Below are positions 26,660 to 36,449 of a DNA stretch of 64,000 bases, in pieces; positions within the stretch are counted from its first letter, which is position 1; each line of letters starts with the position of its first letter. The notes under the pieces are model-generated. The model saw nothing but the letters and a program-made list of their open reading frames with translations. It had not been told where the DNA came from and made no database searches. Source of the stretch: Paenibacillus abyssi (lineage in GTDB: Bacteria; Bacillota; Bacilli; Paenibacillales; Paenibacillaceae); the NCBI RefSeq assembly GCF_014640295.1, contig NZ_BMGR01000012.1:62001-126000 (forward strand). The letters run 5' to 3'. Made by a program: the position numbers and the translations under genes.

Positions 26660-27637
26660 ATGAAGAAACGTTTTATAAGAGATTTAGAGGTTTCATCGAT
26701 TGGTTTGGGTTGCATGGGGTTCAGTCACGGATACGGCAGTGGACCGGACAGAAACGAGTCGATCCGATTAATCCGTCAGGCGTATCATTTGGGTTGCACC
26801 TTCTTTGACACCGCCGAAGGATATGGTAATGGTTCCAATGAAGAACTAGTGGGGGAAGCTCTAAAACCCATCCGGGACAAAATTATCCTTGCCACCAAGT
26901 TTAGAATTGTAAAAGATAGCGCTACTGCTTCAAAGGAGACGACGCTGCAGCAGATACGGACTCACGTGGAAGCTTCCTTGAAAAGACTCAGGACAGACCA
27001 TATTGACCTGTATTATCAGCACAGAGTGAATAAGGATATTCCCGTGGAAGAAATAGCATTCAGTATGGGTGAACTTATCAAGGAAGGGAAAATTCTTGCC
27101 TGGGGACAGTCCCAAGCAACAGAGGAAGAAATTAGACGTGCCCATGCTGTGACGCCGCTGACCGCCATTCAGAGTGAGTATTCCATCATGGAGCGAATGT
27201 TCGAAAAAGATGTTATCCCTACCTGTGAAGAACTAGGTATCGGCTTTGTTCCGTTTTCGCCTCTAGCCAGTGGATTTTTATCTGGGAAAATCAGCAAAGA
27301 TACCAAATATGAGGGGGACGATGTGAGAAGGGTCATCACTCGCTTCGATCGGGATAACATAATCGCAAATCAGCCGTTGCTGGATTTGATTACCCGGTTT
27401 GCAGAATCAAGGAAAGCTACACCGGCACAGATATCTCTGGCGTGGATGCTACATAAAAAAGATTTTATCGTACCCATTCCCGGTTCACGAAAGCTAGAAC
27501 GCATTCAGGAAAATCTGGGGGCAGCCGAAGTAGAGCTTACGGATGATGAGTACGATCAAATTGAGGAAGAACTTGCAAACATTGAGATTCATGGCAACCG
27601 GACAGATGAAGATATTGCAAAGTTAAGAGAACTTTAG
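26660..27637 (+). CDS. Aldo/keto reductase
   Basis: The 325-residue protein shows the catalytic Asp-Tyr-Lys-His set of the family: FFDTAEGYGNGSNE, the Lys in ILATKF, and YYQHRVN. The end PIPGSRKLERIQENL binds NADPH. These enzymes reduce aldehydes and ketones; the substrate is unknown. AAAGGGTGAATGAT precedes ATG 26660. A TetR regulator is transcribed divergently, suggesting induction by an electrophile or drug. Confidence 0.9.
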   Translation: MKKRFIRDLEVSSIGLGCMGFSHGYGSGPDRNESIRLIRQAYHLGCTFFDTAEGYGNGSNEELVGEALKPIRDKIILATKFRIVKDSATASKETTLQQIRTHVEASLKRLRTDHIDLYYQHRVNKDIPVEEIAFSMGELIKEGKILAWGQSQATEEEIRRAHAVTPLTAIQSEYSIMERMFEKDVIPTCEELGIGFVPFSPLASGFLSGKISKDTKYEGDDVRRVITRFDRDNIIANQPLLDLITRFAESRKATPAQISLAWMLHKKDFIVPIPGSRKLERIQENLGAAEVELTDDEYDQIEEELANIEIHGNRTDEDIAKLREL

Positions 27638-27695
27638 GAGGACAGGGAGAATGTCTCGCGAATGCCCTAGTTACATGTTCTACACATAAATTAAG

Positions 27696-27731
27696 AAAAG
27701 ACCCCTGCCATAAATGGCGGGAGTCTCTTAT
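27696..27731 (+). terminator. Probable terminator of the aldo/keto reductase gene
   Basis: AGACCCCTGCCA and TGGCGGGAGTCT pair around TAAA with two mismatches, followed by CTCTTATGTT. Confidence 0.6.
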
Positions 27732-27780
27732 GTTGTAGCAGCCTTGCACAATTATAAGCCGTTTCGTCGAAACGTTAATC

Positions 27781-27978
27781 TTATAATTTTGTTACGTTAG
27801 CTGCTTGGGGTCCACGGTTGCCGTCAGTAATATCGAATTCTACCGCTTGACCTTCTTCCAAAGATTTGAAGCCATCTCCTTGGATTGCGGAATAGTGTAC
27901 GAATACATCGTCACCATTGTCAACTTGGATGAATCCGTAACCTTTTTCTGCGTTAAACCACTTAACTGTTCCTTTCAA
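27781..27978 (-). CDS. csp: Cold-shock protein (CSD)
   Basis: A 65-residue single cold-shock domain with RNP1 KGYGFIQV and RNP2 DVFVHYSAI, an RNA-chaperone fold that binds single-stranded nucleic acid. The start codon is TTG, 8 bases after AGGAGG. A sigma-A promoter lies about 50 bases upstream; the leader is short, unlike the long leaders of some cold-induced csp genes. Confidence 0.95.
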   Translation of the reverse strand: MKGTVKWFNAEKGYGFIQVDNGDDVFVHYSAIQGDGFKSLEEGQAVEFDITDGNRGPQAANVTKL

Positions 27979-28028
27979 ATGAACAACCTCCTAAAAATGA
28001 CCGCCGTTTATGAACGACGAGTAATCCC

Positions 28029-28057
28029 ATTATATCGCAGCGAACTGGAAATTGCAA
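28029..28057 (-). promoter_or_regulatory. Sigma-A promoter of the csp gene
   Basis: TTGCAA and TATAAT are separated by 17 bases on the minus strand. Confidence 0.7.
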
Positions 28058-28080
28058 TTCCAAACTCCGAATAAATGGGA

Positions 28081-28788
28081 TTAATGCTGTACTCGAATGT
28101 TCAGATGCTGGGAAGATCCCGGGATGAAAGGAAGCTCCGACTTCCGAAATTCTGCACTTGCACCGCTTTCGCGAATGAGTTCGAGCAGCTGATCCAGCCC
28201 TGGAAACCGTTCGAAACGAAGGGTGACCAAAGGGTAGATTCGAATCTGACCTCCCGGGCGGCATACCCGGATCAGCTCACGCAGCGCTTGCCGATGAAAT
28301 TCCATATCGAACTGCTGCCCGTACAGAAATAAGAAATGACTGCACAGGACAAGGGAAAAACGGCTGCTCTCAAATGGCAGCTCCGGCAGTTTGCCGGCTA
28401 TATATCTTGATTGAAAGTCCAACGCTGTTCTGTCGGCGACAAACCGCTCGAGAGAAGCGATTCTGCCTTCCTTGTGACGTTTCAAGTTTCCGTAATAAGT
28501 CCAGTCGTAATGCTCCTGCAAGCCTTCTAGCTTGGTTGTGGAGACATCAATCTCCTCTGCCGCCTCCTGCTTCAACTGTCCGGCATCAAGCGCATAACGG
28601 GGATCGACAGCCAAGGCCTTGTAACCAAGCCCGTTCGCATCCGCTGTGAACGACGACGCGCCTGCTGCGACATCCAGCACCTCGCCAGCGAGTAAATCTT
28701 CAGATGTCAGCCCGAACATCCTCCTGTACTCCTCAAATCCTCTGCAGGTCATCGCTACGCCAACTTGCTCATACCCATTGCTGCTCAT
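28081..28788 (-). CDS. SAM-dependent methyltransferase
   Basis: About 235 residues with a class I methyltransferase fold: EVLDVAAGASSF (SAM motif I), KALAVDPRYA (motif II), RFSLVLCSHFLF and LIRVCRPGGQIRIYPL. The long insert between motifs II and III (LEGLQEHYDWTYYGNLKRHKEGR) is notable. The substrate is unknown. The stop lies only some 50 bases upstream of the csp promoter. Several ATG codons sit in an imperfect GATGAGA repeat; ATG at 28788 has AGGAGAGAT upstream. Confidence 0.8.
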   Translation of the reverse strand: MSSNGYEQVGVAMTCRGFEEYRRMFGLTSEDLLAGEVLDVAAGASSFTADANGLGYKALAVDPRYALDAGQLKQEAAEEIDVSTTKLEGLQEHYDWTYYGNLKRHKEGRIASLERFVADRTALDFQSRYIAGKLPELPFESSRFSLVLCSHFLFLYGQQFDMEFHRQALRELIRVCRPGGQIRIYPLVTLRFERFPGLDQLLELIRESGASAEFRKSELPFIPGSSQHLNIRVQH

Positions 28789-28982
28789 CTTCTCATCTCT
28801 CCTCATCTCGTCTCATCTTGCTCAGCTCTTCTCGTCTGCCTTCCAGCCTTCCCGTTAACGCAGTGCTAAAGACTGGGAAGGATTAATCGAATTCTATCAT
28901 GGTTTCCGGTTGCTTTCTACCCCATATTTTCGCTATGATGGTAAGAAAAGCTTTTGTATAGGAAATGAGGCTAAGAACCATC

Positions 28983-29216
28983 ATGTTTAAGAAATATGAG
29001 ATCTACAAAACCGACAAATACAACATGTTAACGGTCGAGGTACAAGGAAAAACGCTCATTGTTCGGGAAATTTCCGATCAATGGGGGGAAGAGTGCCACA
29101 CCTTCGTCAGCCGTCCCCAAATGATGCATTGGGCAGAGAACCGCTTCCGCCCGGAGAGCTACGTAGGGAAAGAGCAAGAGCGGGAAGCGATTATTAAAGC
29201 GTTCAAAGAAGTTTAG
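28983..29216 (+). CDS. Hypothetical protein, 77 aa
   Basis: A small soluble alpha/beta protein (MLTVEVQGKTLIVREISDQWGEECHTFVSRPQMMHWAENRF) without a recognised family. GAGG lies 12 bases before ATG 28983; an in-frame ATG at 28965 is the alternative. It is followed by the 58-residue membrane protein gene. Confidence 0.65.
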   Translation: MFKKYEIYKTDKYNMLTVEVQGKTLIVREISDQWGEECHTFVSRPQMMHWAENRFRPESYVGKEQEREAIIKAFKEV

Positions 29217-29260
29217 TACCCGGTTAATACCTGTAACACATTTACGCCAGGAGGAGCACG

Positions 29261-29437
29261 ATGGACTCAACTGCAACAATTATTTTCATTATTGCGGCAT
29301 TCTCGCTTGGTGCCATTCTGATTATGAAGCGCGAGCAAATCCCGGCGGGAATGAGACGCGGCACCGCCCTCATTGCAATCGCTCTTATCGCTTTTGCTTT
29401 TTTTCTTGTTGTCGCCAGTTTTTTGAATATGGGATAA
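29261..29437 (+). CDS. Small two-span membrane protein, 58 aa
   Basis: A reading frame of 58 codons with an excellent binding site, AGGAGGAGCACG, before its ATG. The protein has two hydrophobic segments (TIIFIIAAFSLGAILIM and TALIAIALIAFAFFLVVASFL) joined by a short basic loop KREQIPAGMRRG. No family recognised. It lies 44 bases downstream of the 77-residue gene and may be cotranscribed. Confidence 0.65.
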   Translation: MDSTATIIFIIAAFSLGAILIMKREQIPAGMRRGTALIAIALIAFAFFLVVASFLNMG

Positions 29438-29676
29438 CAAAGCAGCATACAACATGATAAGTAACGACAGACTTCCGGGCGATTCATGAAATGGGTGAAA
29501 AAGGAACATACTAGGGGCAAAATGATATTGGAGCCGTGACACCTTTGAAATGGTTGAACATCCTTTTGTCCCTCGGCCTTTTGTTGTCCGCTGCACCGCC
29601 CGCGAAGCGATCCCTTGTCTTAGGCCCCATGGTAAGCCAAGCAAATGATACGATACATAAACCGAGGAGGATCCCT

Positions 29677-31470
29677 ATGAATACAGTTCTCAAACGTTCC
29701 GAGACCAAGCAAGAACACCGATGGAAGCTGGAGGATCTGTTCCCTGATCAAGCCGCATGGGACAAAGAATACGCGGAAGCAAAACAGCTGATGTCCAAGG
29801 TTGCCGGCTTTGAAGGCAAGCTGGCCGATCCGCTTCAATTGAAGCAGTGCTTCGAGCTCGAAGATGAGCTCTCCCTTCATGTGGAGCGGCTCTACGTGTA
29901 TGCCAACATGCGGCACCATGAGGATATGGCTGACCCGACGTATCAATCGCTATCCGATAAGTCCAAGAAGCTGAGCGTAGAGACCGGAGAAGCTCTCTCT
30001 TTCATCACGCCGGAGGTACTCAGCCTGTCCGATGAGGAATTGGCTTCATTCATTGAGCATCCGGAGCTGGCAGCGTTCCGCAACACGCTTGAAGAGATGC
30101 GCCGCCAAAAAGGTCACGTGCTTTCCAAGACAGAGGAAATGCTGCTTGCCCAGGTCGGCAATGTGAGCCAGGCGCCTGGCACGATCTTCAGCATGCTGAA
30201 CAATGCGGACATGAAATTTCCTAAGGTCAAGAATGAGCAGGGTGAAGAGGTCGAATTAACCCATGGGCGTTATATTCAGTTTCTTGAGAGCAAGAACCGC
30301 GACGTCCGCCGCGAAGCGTTCAAGGCCATGTACGAAACGTACGGTAAAATGAAAAACACGCTTGCTGCCACTCTAAATGCAAATGTGACGAAAAACATTT
30401 TTTATGCCCGCGCGCGCAAATATCCTTCCGTGCTGGAAATGTCTTTATTCGGCGACAATATTCCGAAGGAAGTCTATACGAATTTGATTGATACGATCCA
30501 TGACCACCTTCCGCTGATGCATCGCTATATGAAGCTGCGCAAACAGCTGCTAAAAGTCGATGAACTGCATATGTACGATTTGTTTGCGCCGCTCGTGGAT
30601 GAATTCAAGATGGAAATCTCTTACGAGGAAGCGAAACAAAAGGTCAAAGAAAGCTTGAAACCGCTTGGCGAAAACTACCTGAATGTGCTGCAGCAAGGCC
30701 TTGAGAACAGCTGGATCGATGTGTACGAGAACGAAGGCAAACGCAGCGGCGCATACAGCTGGGGCGCTTACGGCACGCATCCTTATGTGCTGCTTAACCA
30801 TAATGATAATCTGAACAGCATGTTTACGCTCACGCATGAAATGGGCCATGCCCTTCATTCCTACTTTTCGGACGAAGCGCAGCCTTATCGCGATGCACAG
30901 TATACGATCTTCCTTGCAGAGGTCGCATCAACGCTGAACGAGGCGCTGCTGATGCACTACATGCTGGAGAGATCAACCGACGTGAAGGAAAAGATGTACC
31001 TGCTCACCTATTATGCAGACCAATTCCGGACAACGGTATTCCGTCAAACGATGTTCGCCGAGTTCGAGAAAATCATTCACGAGAAAGTTGAGCAAGGCGA
31101 GTCGCTGACACCGCAGGAGCTCAGCAAAATATACTATGATCTGAATGTGAAATACCACGGTGATGAAATGGTCGTCGATCAGGACATTGAGATGGAATGG
31201 GCGCGTATCCCCCATTTTTATACCAGCTTTTATGTATACAAATATGCGACCGGCTTCTCCGCTGCAACGAGCTTTTCTAAACAGATTTTGGAGGAAGGCG
31301 CACCTGCCGTTGAACGCTACCTTGGGTTCCTGAAGAGCGGGGGAAGCGATTATTCCATCAATATCCTCAAAAAAGCAGGCGTAGATATGTCTTCGCCTGA
31401 GCCGATCAGCCAAGCCATGAGCGTATTCGAAAGCCTGATCGAGCAAATGGAGCAGCTGACGAAAAATTAA
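29677..31470 (+). CDS. pepF: Oligoendopeptidase F
   Basis: The 597-residue protein has the M3 family layout: a helical N-terminal region, then the zinc motif H387-E388-M-G-H391 with the third ligand E415 in FLAEVAST. PepF cleaves peptides of 7-17 residues in the cytoplasm. ATG at 29677 follows CCGAGGAGGATCCCT. The open frame extends to 29536, but the extra region reads like non-coding sequence and includes a membrane-like stretch not found in PepF. A strong terminator follows. Confidence 0.95.
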   Translation: MNTVLKRSETKQEHRWKLEDLFPDQAAWDKEYAEAKQLMSKVAGFEGKLADPLQLKQCFELEDELSLHVERLYVYANMRHHEDMADPTYQSLSDKSKKLSVETGEALSFITPEVLSLSDEELASFIEHPELAAFRNTLEEMRRQKGHVLSKTEEMLLAQVGNVSQAPGTIFSMLNNADMKFPKVKNEQGEEVELTHGRYIQFLESKNRDVRREAFKAMYETYGKMKNTLAATLNANVTKNIFYARARKYPSVLEMSLFGDNIPKEVYTNLIDTIHDHLPLMHRYMKLRKQLLKVDELHMYDLFAPLVDEFKMEISYEEAKQKVKESLKPLGENYLNVLQQGLENSWIDVYENEGKRSGAYSWGAYGTHPYVLLNHNDNLNSMFTLTHEMGHALHSYFSDEAQPYRDAQYTIFLAEVASTLNEALLMHYMLERSTDVKEKMYLLTYYADQFRTTVFRQTMFAEFEKIIHEKVEQGESLTPQELSKIYYDLNVKYHGDEMVVDQDIEMEWARIPHFYTSFYVYKYATGFSAATSFSKQILEEGAPAVERYLGFLKSGGSDYSINILKKAGVDMSSPEPISQAMSVFESLIEQMEQLTKN

Positions 31471-31482
31471 GAATGCTGAACA

Positions 31483-31524
31483 AAAGCCATCCGGAACCTG
31501 ATTCGTTCCGGATGGCTTTCTTCT
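31483..31524 (+). terminator. Intrinsic terminator of pepF
   Basis: AAGCCATCCGGAA and TTCCGGATGGCTT pair perfectly and are followed by TCTTCTTACTTT. Confidence 0.9.
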
Positions 31525-31561
31525 TACTTTATCGTTTTATTATTAACATGTATGCCTTGCT

Positions 31562-32515
31562 TTAATCAATCGGGATAAGCTGTTTGTTTTGAGTAAGCCA
31601 GTCTTCGAAACGTTGTAGTGAAGGATTTAATGTACGGGAAACTTCGAGGTCTCTTGATGCGCAAAATACCTGATCAAACTCTTGATAATACTGAAACATA
31701 TTGCCCAAATCGTCCGCGCCGGGGAAGCCAAAGCTGCGATAAACTTCAGGGGAAACTGCATTGTAGCGAACCTCTTCATTAAATGCCTTTGTTAGTTCGG
31801 CAGCCAGCTCCTCACCCGTCAAATGATCCCCTGCTATGCCCACGAACTTGCCGGCATACTCAGCAGGGCCTGCTTTTAAAATTCCGTACGCGCATTTGCC
31901 GATATCTTCAGCGCCGATGCCCACCAGCTTTTTGTTGCCCATAGGGAACGTAATCGCAAGCGCGCCGTCTTCTCCCCTTTTAGGACCCATACCAAAATGG
32001 ATCATATTATCCCAATAGAACGACGCTAAGAGGAACGTAGTCGGCACGCCTGCATTCACGAAGAACCGGTCCGCCGAACCTTTTGCATCAAAATGCGGCA
32101 CTTTATACTGGTCCAGCAGTGTTGGCATACGGTCATCACTAAGCGGAATCCATTTCCGCGTATCCTCAAGAGTGGACCAGATGACATGCTGGAGACCAGC
32201 CCGTTTGGCTGCCTCAGCCATAATTTGAACATGTTCAATTTCTTTGTCCGGTGAAAAATGATTCCAAAAGAATGTCACGCAAAATGCGCCATAAGCGCCC
32301 CCAAATGCCTGCTGCACACTTTCAGCGTTATCAAGGTCCGCCGCTACGACTTCTGCTCCTAACTCAGCAAGCTCCTTTGCCTTTTCGCTGTTCACATCCC
32401 TTGTGATCGCCCGGACAGCAAAGCCCCCGTCAGGATCGTTCAGAATTGCCTTCACCAAACCATTTCCCTGCGCGCCGGTGGCACCCATTACTGCAATGAT
32501 CTTTTTCTCAGCCAT
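31562..32515 (-). CDS. NmrA-like NAD(P)-binding protein
   Basis: A 317-residue protein with a Rossmann motif AVMGATGAQGNGLVKAIL and the NmrA/HSCARG-type pattern (WSTLEDTRKW, DGALAITFPMG). Such proteins sense NADP(H) or act as atypical reductases without a catalytic Tyr-Lys pair. The role here is unknown. ATG at 32515 is chosen because GAAGGGAG is 8 bases upstream; ATG 32521 is too close. Confidence 0.85.
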   Translation of the reverse strand: MAEKKIIAVMGATGAQGNGLVKAILNDPDGGFAVRAITRDVNSEKAKELAELGAEVVAADLDNAESVQQAFGGAYGAFCVTFFWNHFSPDKEIEHVQIMAEAAKRAGLQHVIWSTLEDTRKWIPLSDDRMPTLLDQYKVPHFDAKGSADRFFVNAGVPTTFLLASFYWDNMIHFGMGPKRGEDGALAITFPMGNKKLVGIGAEDIGKCAYGILKAGPAEYAGKFVGIAGDHLTGEELAAELTKAFNEEVRYNAVSPEVYRSFGFPGADDLGNMFQYYQEFDQVFCASRDLEVSRTLNPSLQRFEDWLTQNKQLIPID

Positions 32516-32688
32516 TCCCATTCTCCCTTCAAATTAAGTTACTTACAAAATAAGATTAATATGCGATCGAACAAATGTAAATATAAATTCAGAATTATCT
32601 GAAATTATGTTCTTTTCCGATATATCATACGATTAAACGACATATTCCGCTGTCGCATGCCCTTCATTTGAATACAAGCCTAAACGAA

Positions 32689-32717
32689 AAAAGCAAGGGA
32701 GATTCCCTCCCTCGCTG
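32689..32717 (-). terminator. Intrinsic terminator of the RND-TetR operon
   Basis: AGCGAGGGAG and CTCCCTTGCT pair around GGAAT on the minus strand and are followed by TTTTTCG. Confidence 0.85.
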
Positions 32718-32744
32718 AGCAAACACGAAAGATTTTTAGGCTTG

Positions 32745-33308
32745 TTATTTGCAGCCATAACGAAACAATGTTACGGCAAAGTCAATGCGAAGCTCGAGAT
32801 CTTCCTCCGTAAACATCGGATTAAATAAGATATCCATCTTAAACACATCGAGAATGCCAATAAAGGATTGGGCATGCAGCTTCGGGTTGGCAATATCATA
32901 CGATGTAAGGAGCTCCGCAATGATGCCGCTATAACGCTGAAGAAATTCGTTCAATGCATCCATCAAGGCCTGATCATTATTCGGGGCATGAAAGAACAGT
33001 CTCGTGTAATCCTTCACCCGGTAATAATAAGTCAGATGATGTGCCGCGGCCGCTGTTAATTGCTCTTCCAGTGTGTGCGCACATTGAAGGACAATGCGCA
33101 ATTGATGGATGAACCCATCGAAATCCCGCTTGGTCATTGCTGTAAACAGCTCTTCTTTACTGGAAAAATACAGGTACAGCGTTCCTTTGGCAATGCCTGC
33201 TTCCTCTGCGATGTCGGACATCTTCGTTTCGTAGTAACCTCTAGTACCGAACAGACGATACGCCGCATCGAGAATCGCGTTTAATTTATCACCATGTGCG
33301 GCGCTCAC
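32745..33308 (-). CDS. TetR-family regulator of the RND pump
   Basis: The 187-residue protein has a classical TetR helix-turn-helix (ILDAAYRLFGTRGYYETKMSDIAEEAGIAKGTLYLYFSSKEELF) and a ligand-binding C-terminus. The GTG start follows GGAGGGG. It begins 18 bases after the RND gene, so both are on one transcript, and a palindrome overlapping the start of that transcript is the likely autoregulatory operator. Confidence 0.9.
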   Translation of the reverse strand: MSAAHGDKLNAILDAAYRLFGTRGYYETKMSDIAEEAGIAKGTLYLYFSSKEELFTAMTKRDFDGFIHQLRIVLQCAHTLEEQLTAAAAHHLTYYYRVKDYTRLFFHAPNNDQALMDALNEFLQRYSGIIAELLTSYDIANPKLHAQSFIGILDVFKMDILFNPMFTEEDLELRIDFAVTLFRYGCK

Positions 33309-33326
33309 AATAACCCCTCCTTCATG

Positions 33327-36300
33327 CTAATGGCTTTGCGCTCTCTGTTCCTTGCGATGCTGCCTGAAAAACGCCAGCTCATAAATAACCGGCAGAAAGA
33401 TAACGGTGAGCAGCGTTGAAGTGGTTAATCCGCCTACGACGACGACAGCCAGGCCGCGGGAGATCAATCCGCCCTCCGGAGTGGAGAATACAAGCGGCAG
33501 CAGCGCTGCGATCGTTGCAAGTGCGGTCATCAGGATCGGACGAAGCCGGGTTTTGCCCGACTCGATCAATGCTTCACGAATCGTTAATCCACTCTCGCGG
33601 TTCTGATTAATCCGATCTACCAGTACGATCGCATTCGTCACGACAATACCGATCAGCATCAGCAATCCGATCATTGCGCTCATCGAAAGCGGTTCTTGCG
33701 CGATTACCAAGCCGAGCAAAGCGCCAATCGGCACAAATAACAGCGAGGTCATAATAATAAACGGCACCCGGGCTCGCCCGAAGAAGATCAGCATCGTTAA
33801 ATAGACGAGCCCGATCGCGATAATCATCGCAATGCCGATATCAATGAACGTCTGGGTCGTTTCATCGCTTCCGCCGCCTGATTCAAGCGAGACGCCGGCA
33901 GGCAGGTCAAGCTGTTTCACTGCTTCTGCGACATCCTGCGTAACGGAGCGGACATCATTGCCCTGCACCTGTCCCGTTACTCTTGCATATACCCGCTCAT
34001 TTAACTTTTGAATAGAAGTATACACTTCCGTTTGCTCGACTTCAGCAACCTCATTTAAAGCGATCGGACCCCGTTCGCTGAATAACATTAACCCTTCCAG
34101 CTCTTCTTGGCCTTCCAATGGCCGGCTGTAGTTAAGCCTGATTTCATGGGGTTCATCACCCAATACAAAGGTTCCGACATCGACCGGCTTCGTCCTGTCG
34201 GTGATCATGCCGAGCACCATGAAGGACGAGAGGCCATATTCTTTCATTTTTGCATTGTCCAGCTTAACAGACCATTGCTGCTGCTTCTCCTGCATGTTAT
34301 TGGAGACGTTTTTCAAATCCACCCGCGCGCTCATCAACTCTTCAACTTGGGCGGAAGCAGCTTCAAGCTCGGTTAGATCATCGGAGAACAGATCGATATC
34401 AACATTATTGTTGGTCGGTGGACCGCCGGTCGCCTGCTCCTGCACGCTCCATGAAGAACCAGGGGCCTCTGCCGTCAATATCGTATCAAACTGGCGCTCG
34501 AGCGTTTTAATTTCCTCGTCCGTATCCACGTTATCCGCCAGTTCAATAAAGTAGACCGCACGGTTAGGCAGCGTAGAGCCCGTTGCAAAATCAAATCCGC
34601 CGATCGAGACGAACCGCTTCTCATATTTGTCTTTTTGCTGTTCCAGGCTCTCTTCGATGATGAGCGATACCTCGCCGGTTTTCTCCAAGGTTGTGGAAGG
34701 CGGCAGCTCAACGGTTGCCGAAATAATCTTCTGCTTCTCATTCGGCAGGAAGACGAATCCGACATTGCTGAATTGGTAAAGCAGGCCGGAGCCAATCAGC
34801 AGGATAACAGCCGATAATAGGACGACGGCTTTATGACGAAGGCCATAACGAATGATACGCTCATACCAGCGTACATAGAACGGTTCCTTCTTCTCCTCAT
34901 GCAGCTTGACGAAGGATACTCGGGCCAGCACCGGCACGATCGTGATGGACACGAGGAGCGATGCAAGCAGCGCGACGACAACGGTCAAGGCAAACGGCAG
35001 GAAAAACGCTCCGGTGATGCCTCCAACAAGGCCTAATGGCAGGAACACGACCACCGTTGTTATCGTGGAAGACAGAATCGCGCTCATCATTTCCTTCGTG
35101 CCTTCTATCGTGATGGCCGTCCGGTCGGCGGTCGGATTCAGCTTGAGCTTGCGATAGATATTCTCGATGACGATAATACTGTCGTCGACGACGCGTCCTA
35201 CCGCGACAGCCATACCCGCCAAGCTCATCACGTTCAATGTAAAGCCCCACCATTTGATGAAAATAGCGGCGATTAACAAGGATAGCGGGATGGAGAGTAC
35301 GGATATAAATGTCGCTCGGATGTTGCGCAGGAAGATCAGTACCGTTAAGGCAGCGAATAACGCGCCGAACAGCCCTTTGGATACCAACTCTTTGATCGAG
35401 CTTTTTATGCCCTCCGATTGATCGAATATCATCACATAGTCGATGCGGTCTTTATATTTATCCAGCGTCTCGATCACCCGGTCGGCTACTTCGACCGTAT
35501 TGGCATCCTGTTTCTTATTGATCAAGAGCGCGATGCTGTTTTGAAGATTGTAACGCGCAAGCTCGCTGCGCTCCTCTATACTTTCGATAGAAGCAATATC
35601 CGATATTGCTACTGGCTGCTGCGTAATCGGTGACACGATCGTGAGCGCCTCCAGCTCGCTGAGCTTCGTCAGCTTTTGCTCAACATGGACCGGAACGACA
35701 ACCGATTCCTCCGTGACCGCTCCGGCCGGGAAGGAGAAAAAGGCATTGTCGATATTTTCTTTGATCGCATTCAGACTGATGCCTGCCTGTGCCGCTTTGC
35801 CGTTATCCACGGTAATCTGCAAATATTGCTGCCCCACAGCGGACAGTGCCACCGAATTGACCCCATCGATTTGCTGCAGCTCCGGCTTGAGCGCCTCTTT
35901 GACCCACTGCTCCGCATTCTCCTCATTCTTGCTGAACAGCGCTATATTGAGGACCGGTACCGCGCTGAATGAGAAACGGCTCACAGTCGGCGTGTTGACT
36001 TCATCCGGCAAATTAGCAGAGCCGATCAGATCATTGACACTTTGAGTCGCTTGATCCATATCGGTACCGACAGGGAAGGAAAGCTGGATGCGGGAGACAC
36101 TCTCCAGTGATTGGCTCGTCAAATCGCTGAGCCCTTCCACGCCTTTCAACTGCTCTTCAAGCGGGGTTGTCACTTTCTGATTGACATCCTCCGCGGAAGC
36201 GCCCGGATAAACAGCCGTAATCGAAAGCTGAGGAAACTCGATATCAGGCAGCAAATCCGACTTCAGTGTCAGGAAGCTGTAAACACCCCCTCCGATTAAA

Positions 36301-36362
36301 AGCACCGCAATAATGAGCACTGCGGCGGCATTCTTGAGGCTAAATCTCGTTAAAAATTGCAT
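33327..36362 (-). CDS. RND-family efflux transporter (AcrB/SwrC-like)
   Basis: The 1011-residue protein has the RND layout: TM1 at about 10-30, a large loop, TM2-6, a second loop and TM8-12. The proton-relay Asp residues are in AGMAVAVGRVVDDSIIVIENI and the GLLMLIGIVVTNAIVLVDRI segment lies in the second half. It resembles SwrC/YerP of Bacillus, which confers resistance to surfactin and other amphiphiles; the substrate here is not known. There is no adaptor or outer membrane partner gene, as expected for a Gram-positive. GGGTGGGAG precedes ATG 36362. Confidence 0.92.
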   Translation of the reverse strand: MQFLTRFSLKNAAAVLIIAVLLIGGGVYSFLTLKSDLLPDIEFPQLSITAVYPGASAEDVNQKVTTPLEEQLKGVEGLSDLTSQSLESVSRIQLSFPVGTDMDQATQSVNDLIGSANLPDEVNTPTVSRFSFSAVPVLNIALFSKNEENAEQWVKEALKPELQQIDGVNSVALSAVGQQYLQITVDNGKAAQAGISLNAIKENIDNAFFSFPAGAVTEESVVVPVHVEQKLTKLSELEALTIVSPITQQPVAISDIASIESIEERSELARYNLQNSIALLINKKQDANTVEVADRVIETLDKYKDRIDYVMIFDQSEGIKSSIKELVSKGLFGALFAALTVLIFLRNIRATFISVLSIPLSLLIAAIFIKWWGFTLNVMSLAGMAVAVGRVVDDSIIVIENIYRKLKLNPTADRTAITIEGTKEMMSAILSSTITTVVVFLPLGLVGGITGAFFLPFALTVVVALLASLLVSITIVPVLARVSFVKLHEEKKEPFYVRWYERIIRYGLRHKAVVLLSAVILLIGSGLLYQFSNVGFVFLPNEKQKIISATVELPPSTTLEKTGEVSLIIEESLEQQKDKYEKRFVSIGGFDFATGSTLPNRAVYFIELADNVDTDEEIKTLERQFDTILTAEAPGSSWSVQEQATGGPPTNNNVDIDLFSDDLTELEAASAQVEELMSARVDLKNVSNNMQEKQQQWSVKLDNAKMKEYGLSSFMVLGMITDRTKPVDVGTFVLGDEPHEIRLNYSRPLEGQEELEGLMLFSERGPIALNEVAEVEQTEVYTSIQKLNERVYARVTGQVQGNDVRSVTQDVAEAVKQLDLPAGVSLESGGGSDETTQTFIDIGIAMIIAIGLVYLTMLIFFGRARVPFIIMTSLLFVPIGALLGLVIAQEPLSMSAMIGLLMLIGIVVTNAIVLVDRINQNRESGLTIREALIESGKTRLRPILMTALATIAALLPLVFSTPEGGLISRGLAVVVVGGLTTSTLLTVIFLPVIYELAFFRQHRKEQRAQSH

Positions 36363-36428
36363 TTCTCTCCCACCCTTTTCCAAAACGTATTGGTTTGGAA
36401 CTCCCTTATGGTTTATTTTTCCCTCTGA

Positions 36429-36444
36429 CTGACTGGTTAGTCAG
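36429..36444. promoter_or_regulatory. Operator of the RND-TetR operon
   Basis: CTGACTGGTTAGTCAG is a palindrome with arms CTGACT/AGTCAG around GGTT. It lies right after the -10 element and covers the expected transcription start, a classic site for a TetR repressor. Confidence 0.7.
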
Positions 36445-36449
36445 ACAAG

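Noticed and set aside
29511-29708. Minus-strand frame of 65 codons with one hydrophobic segment at the pepF start
   Set aside because: Its start lies inside pepF and it has no binding site; it is most likely a shadow.
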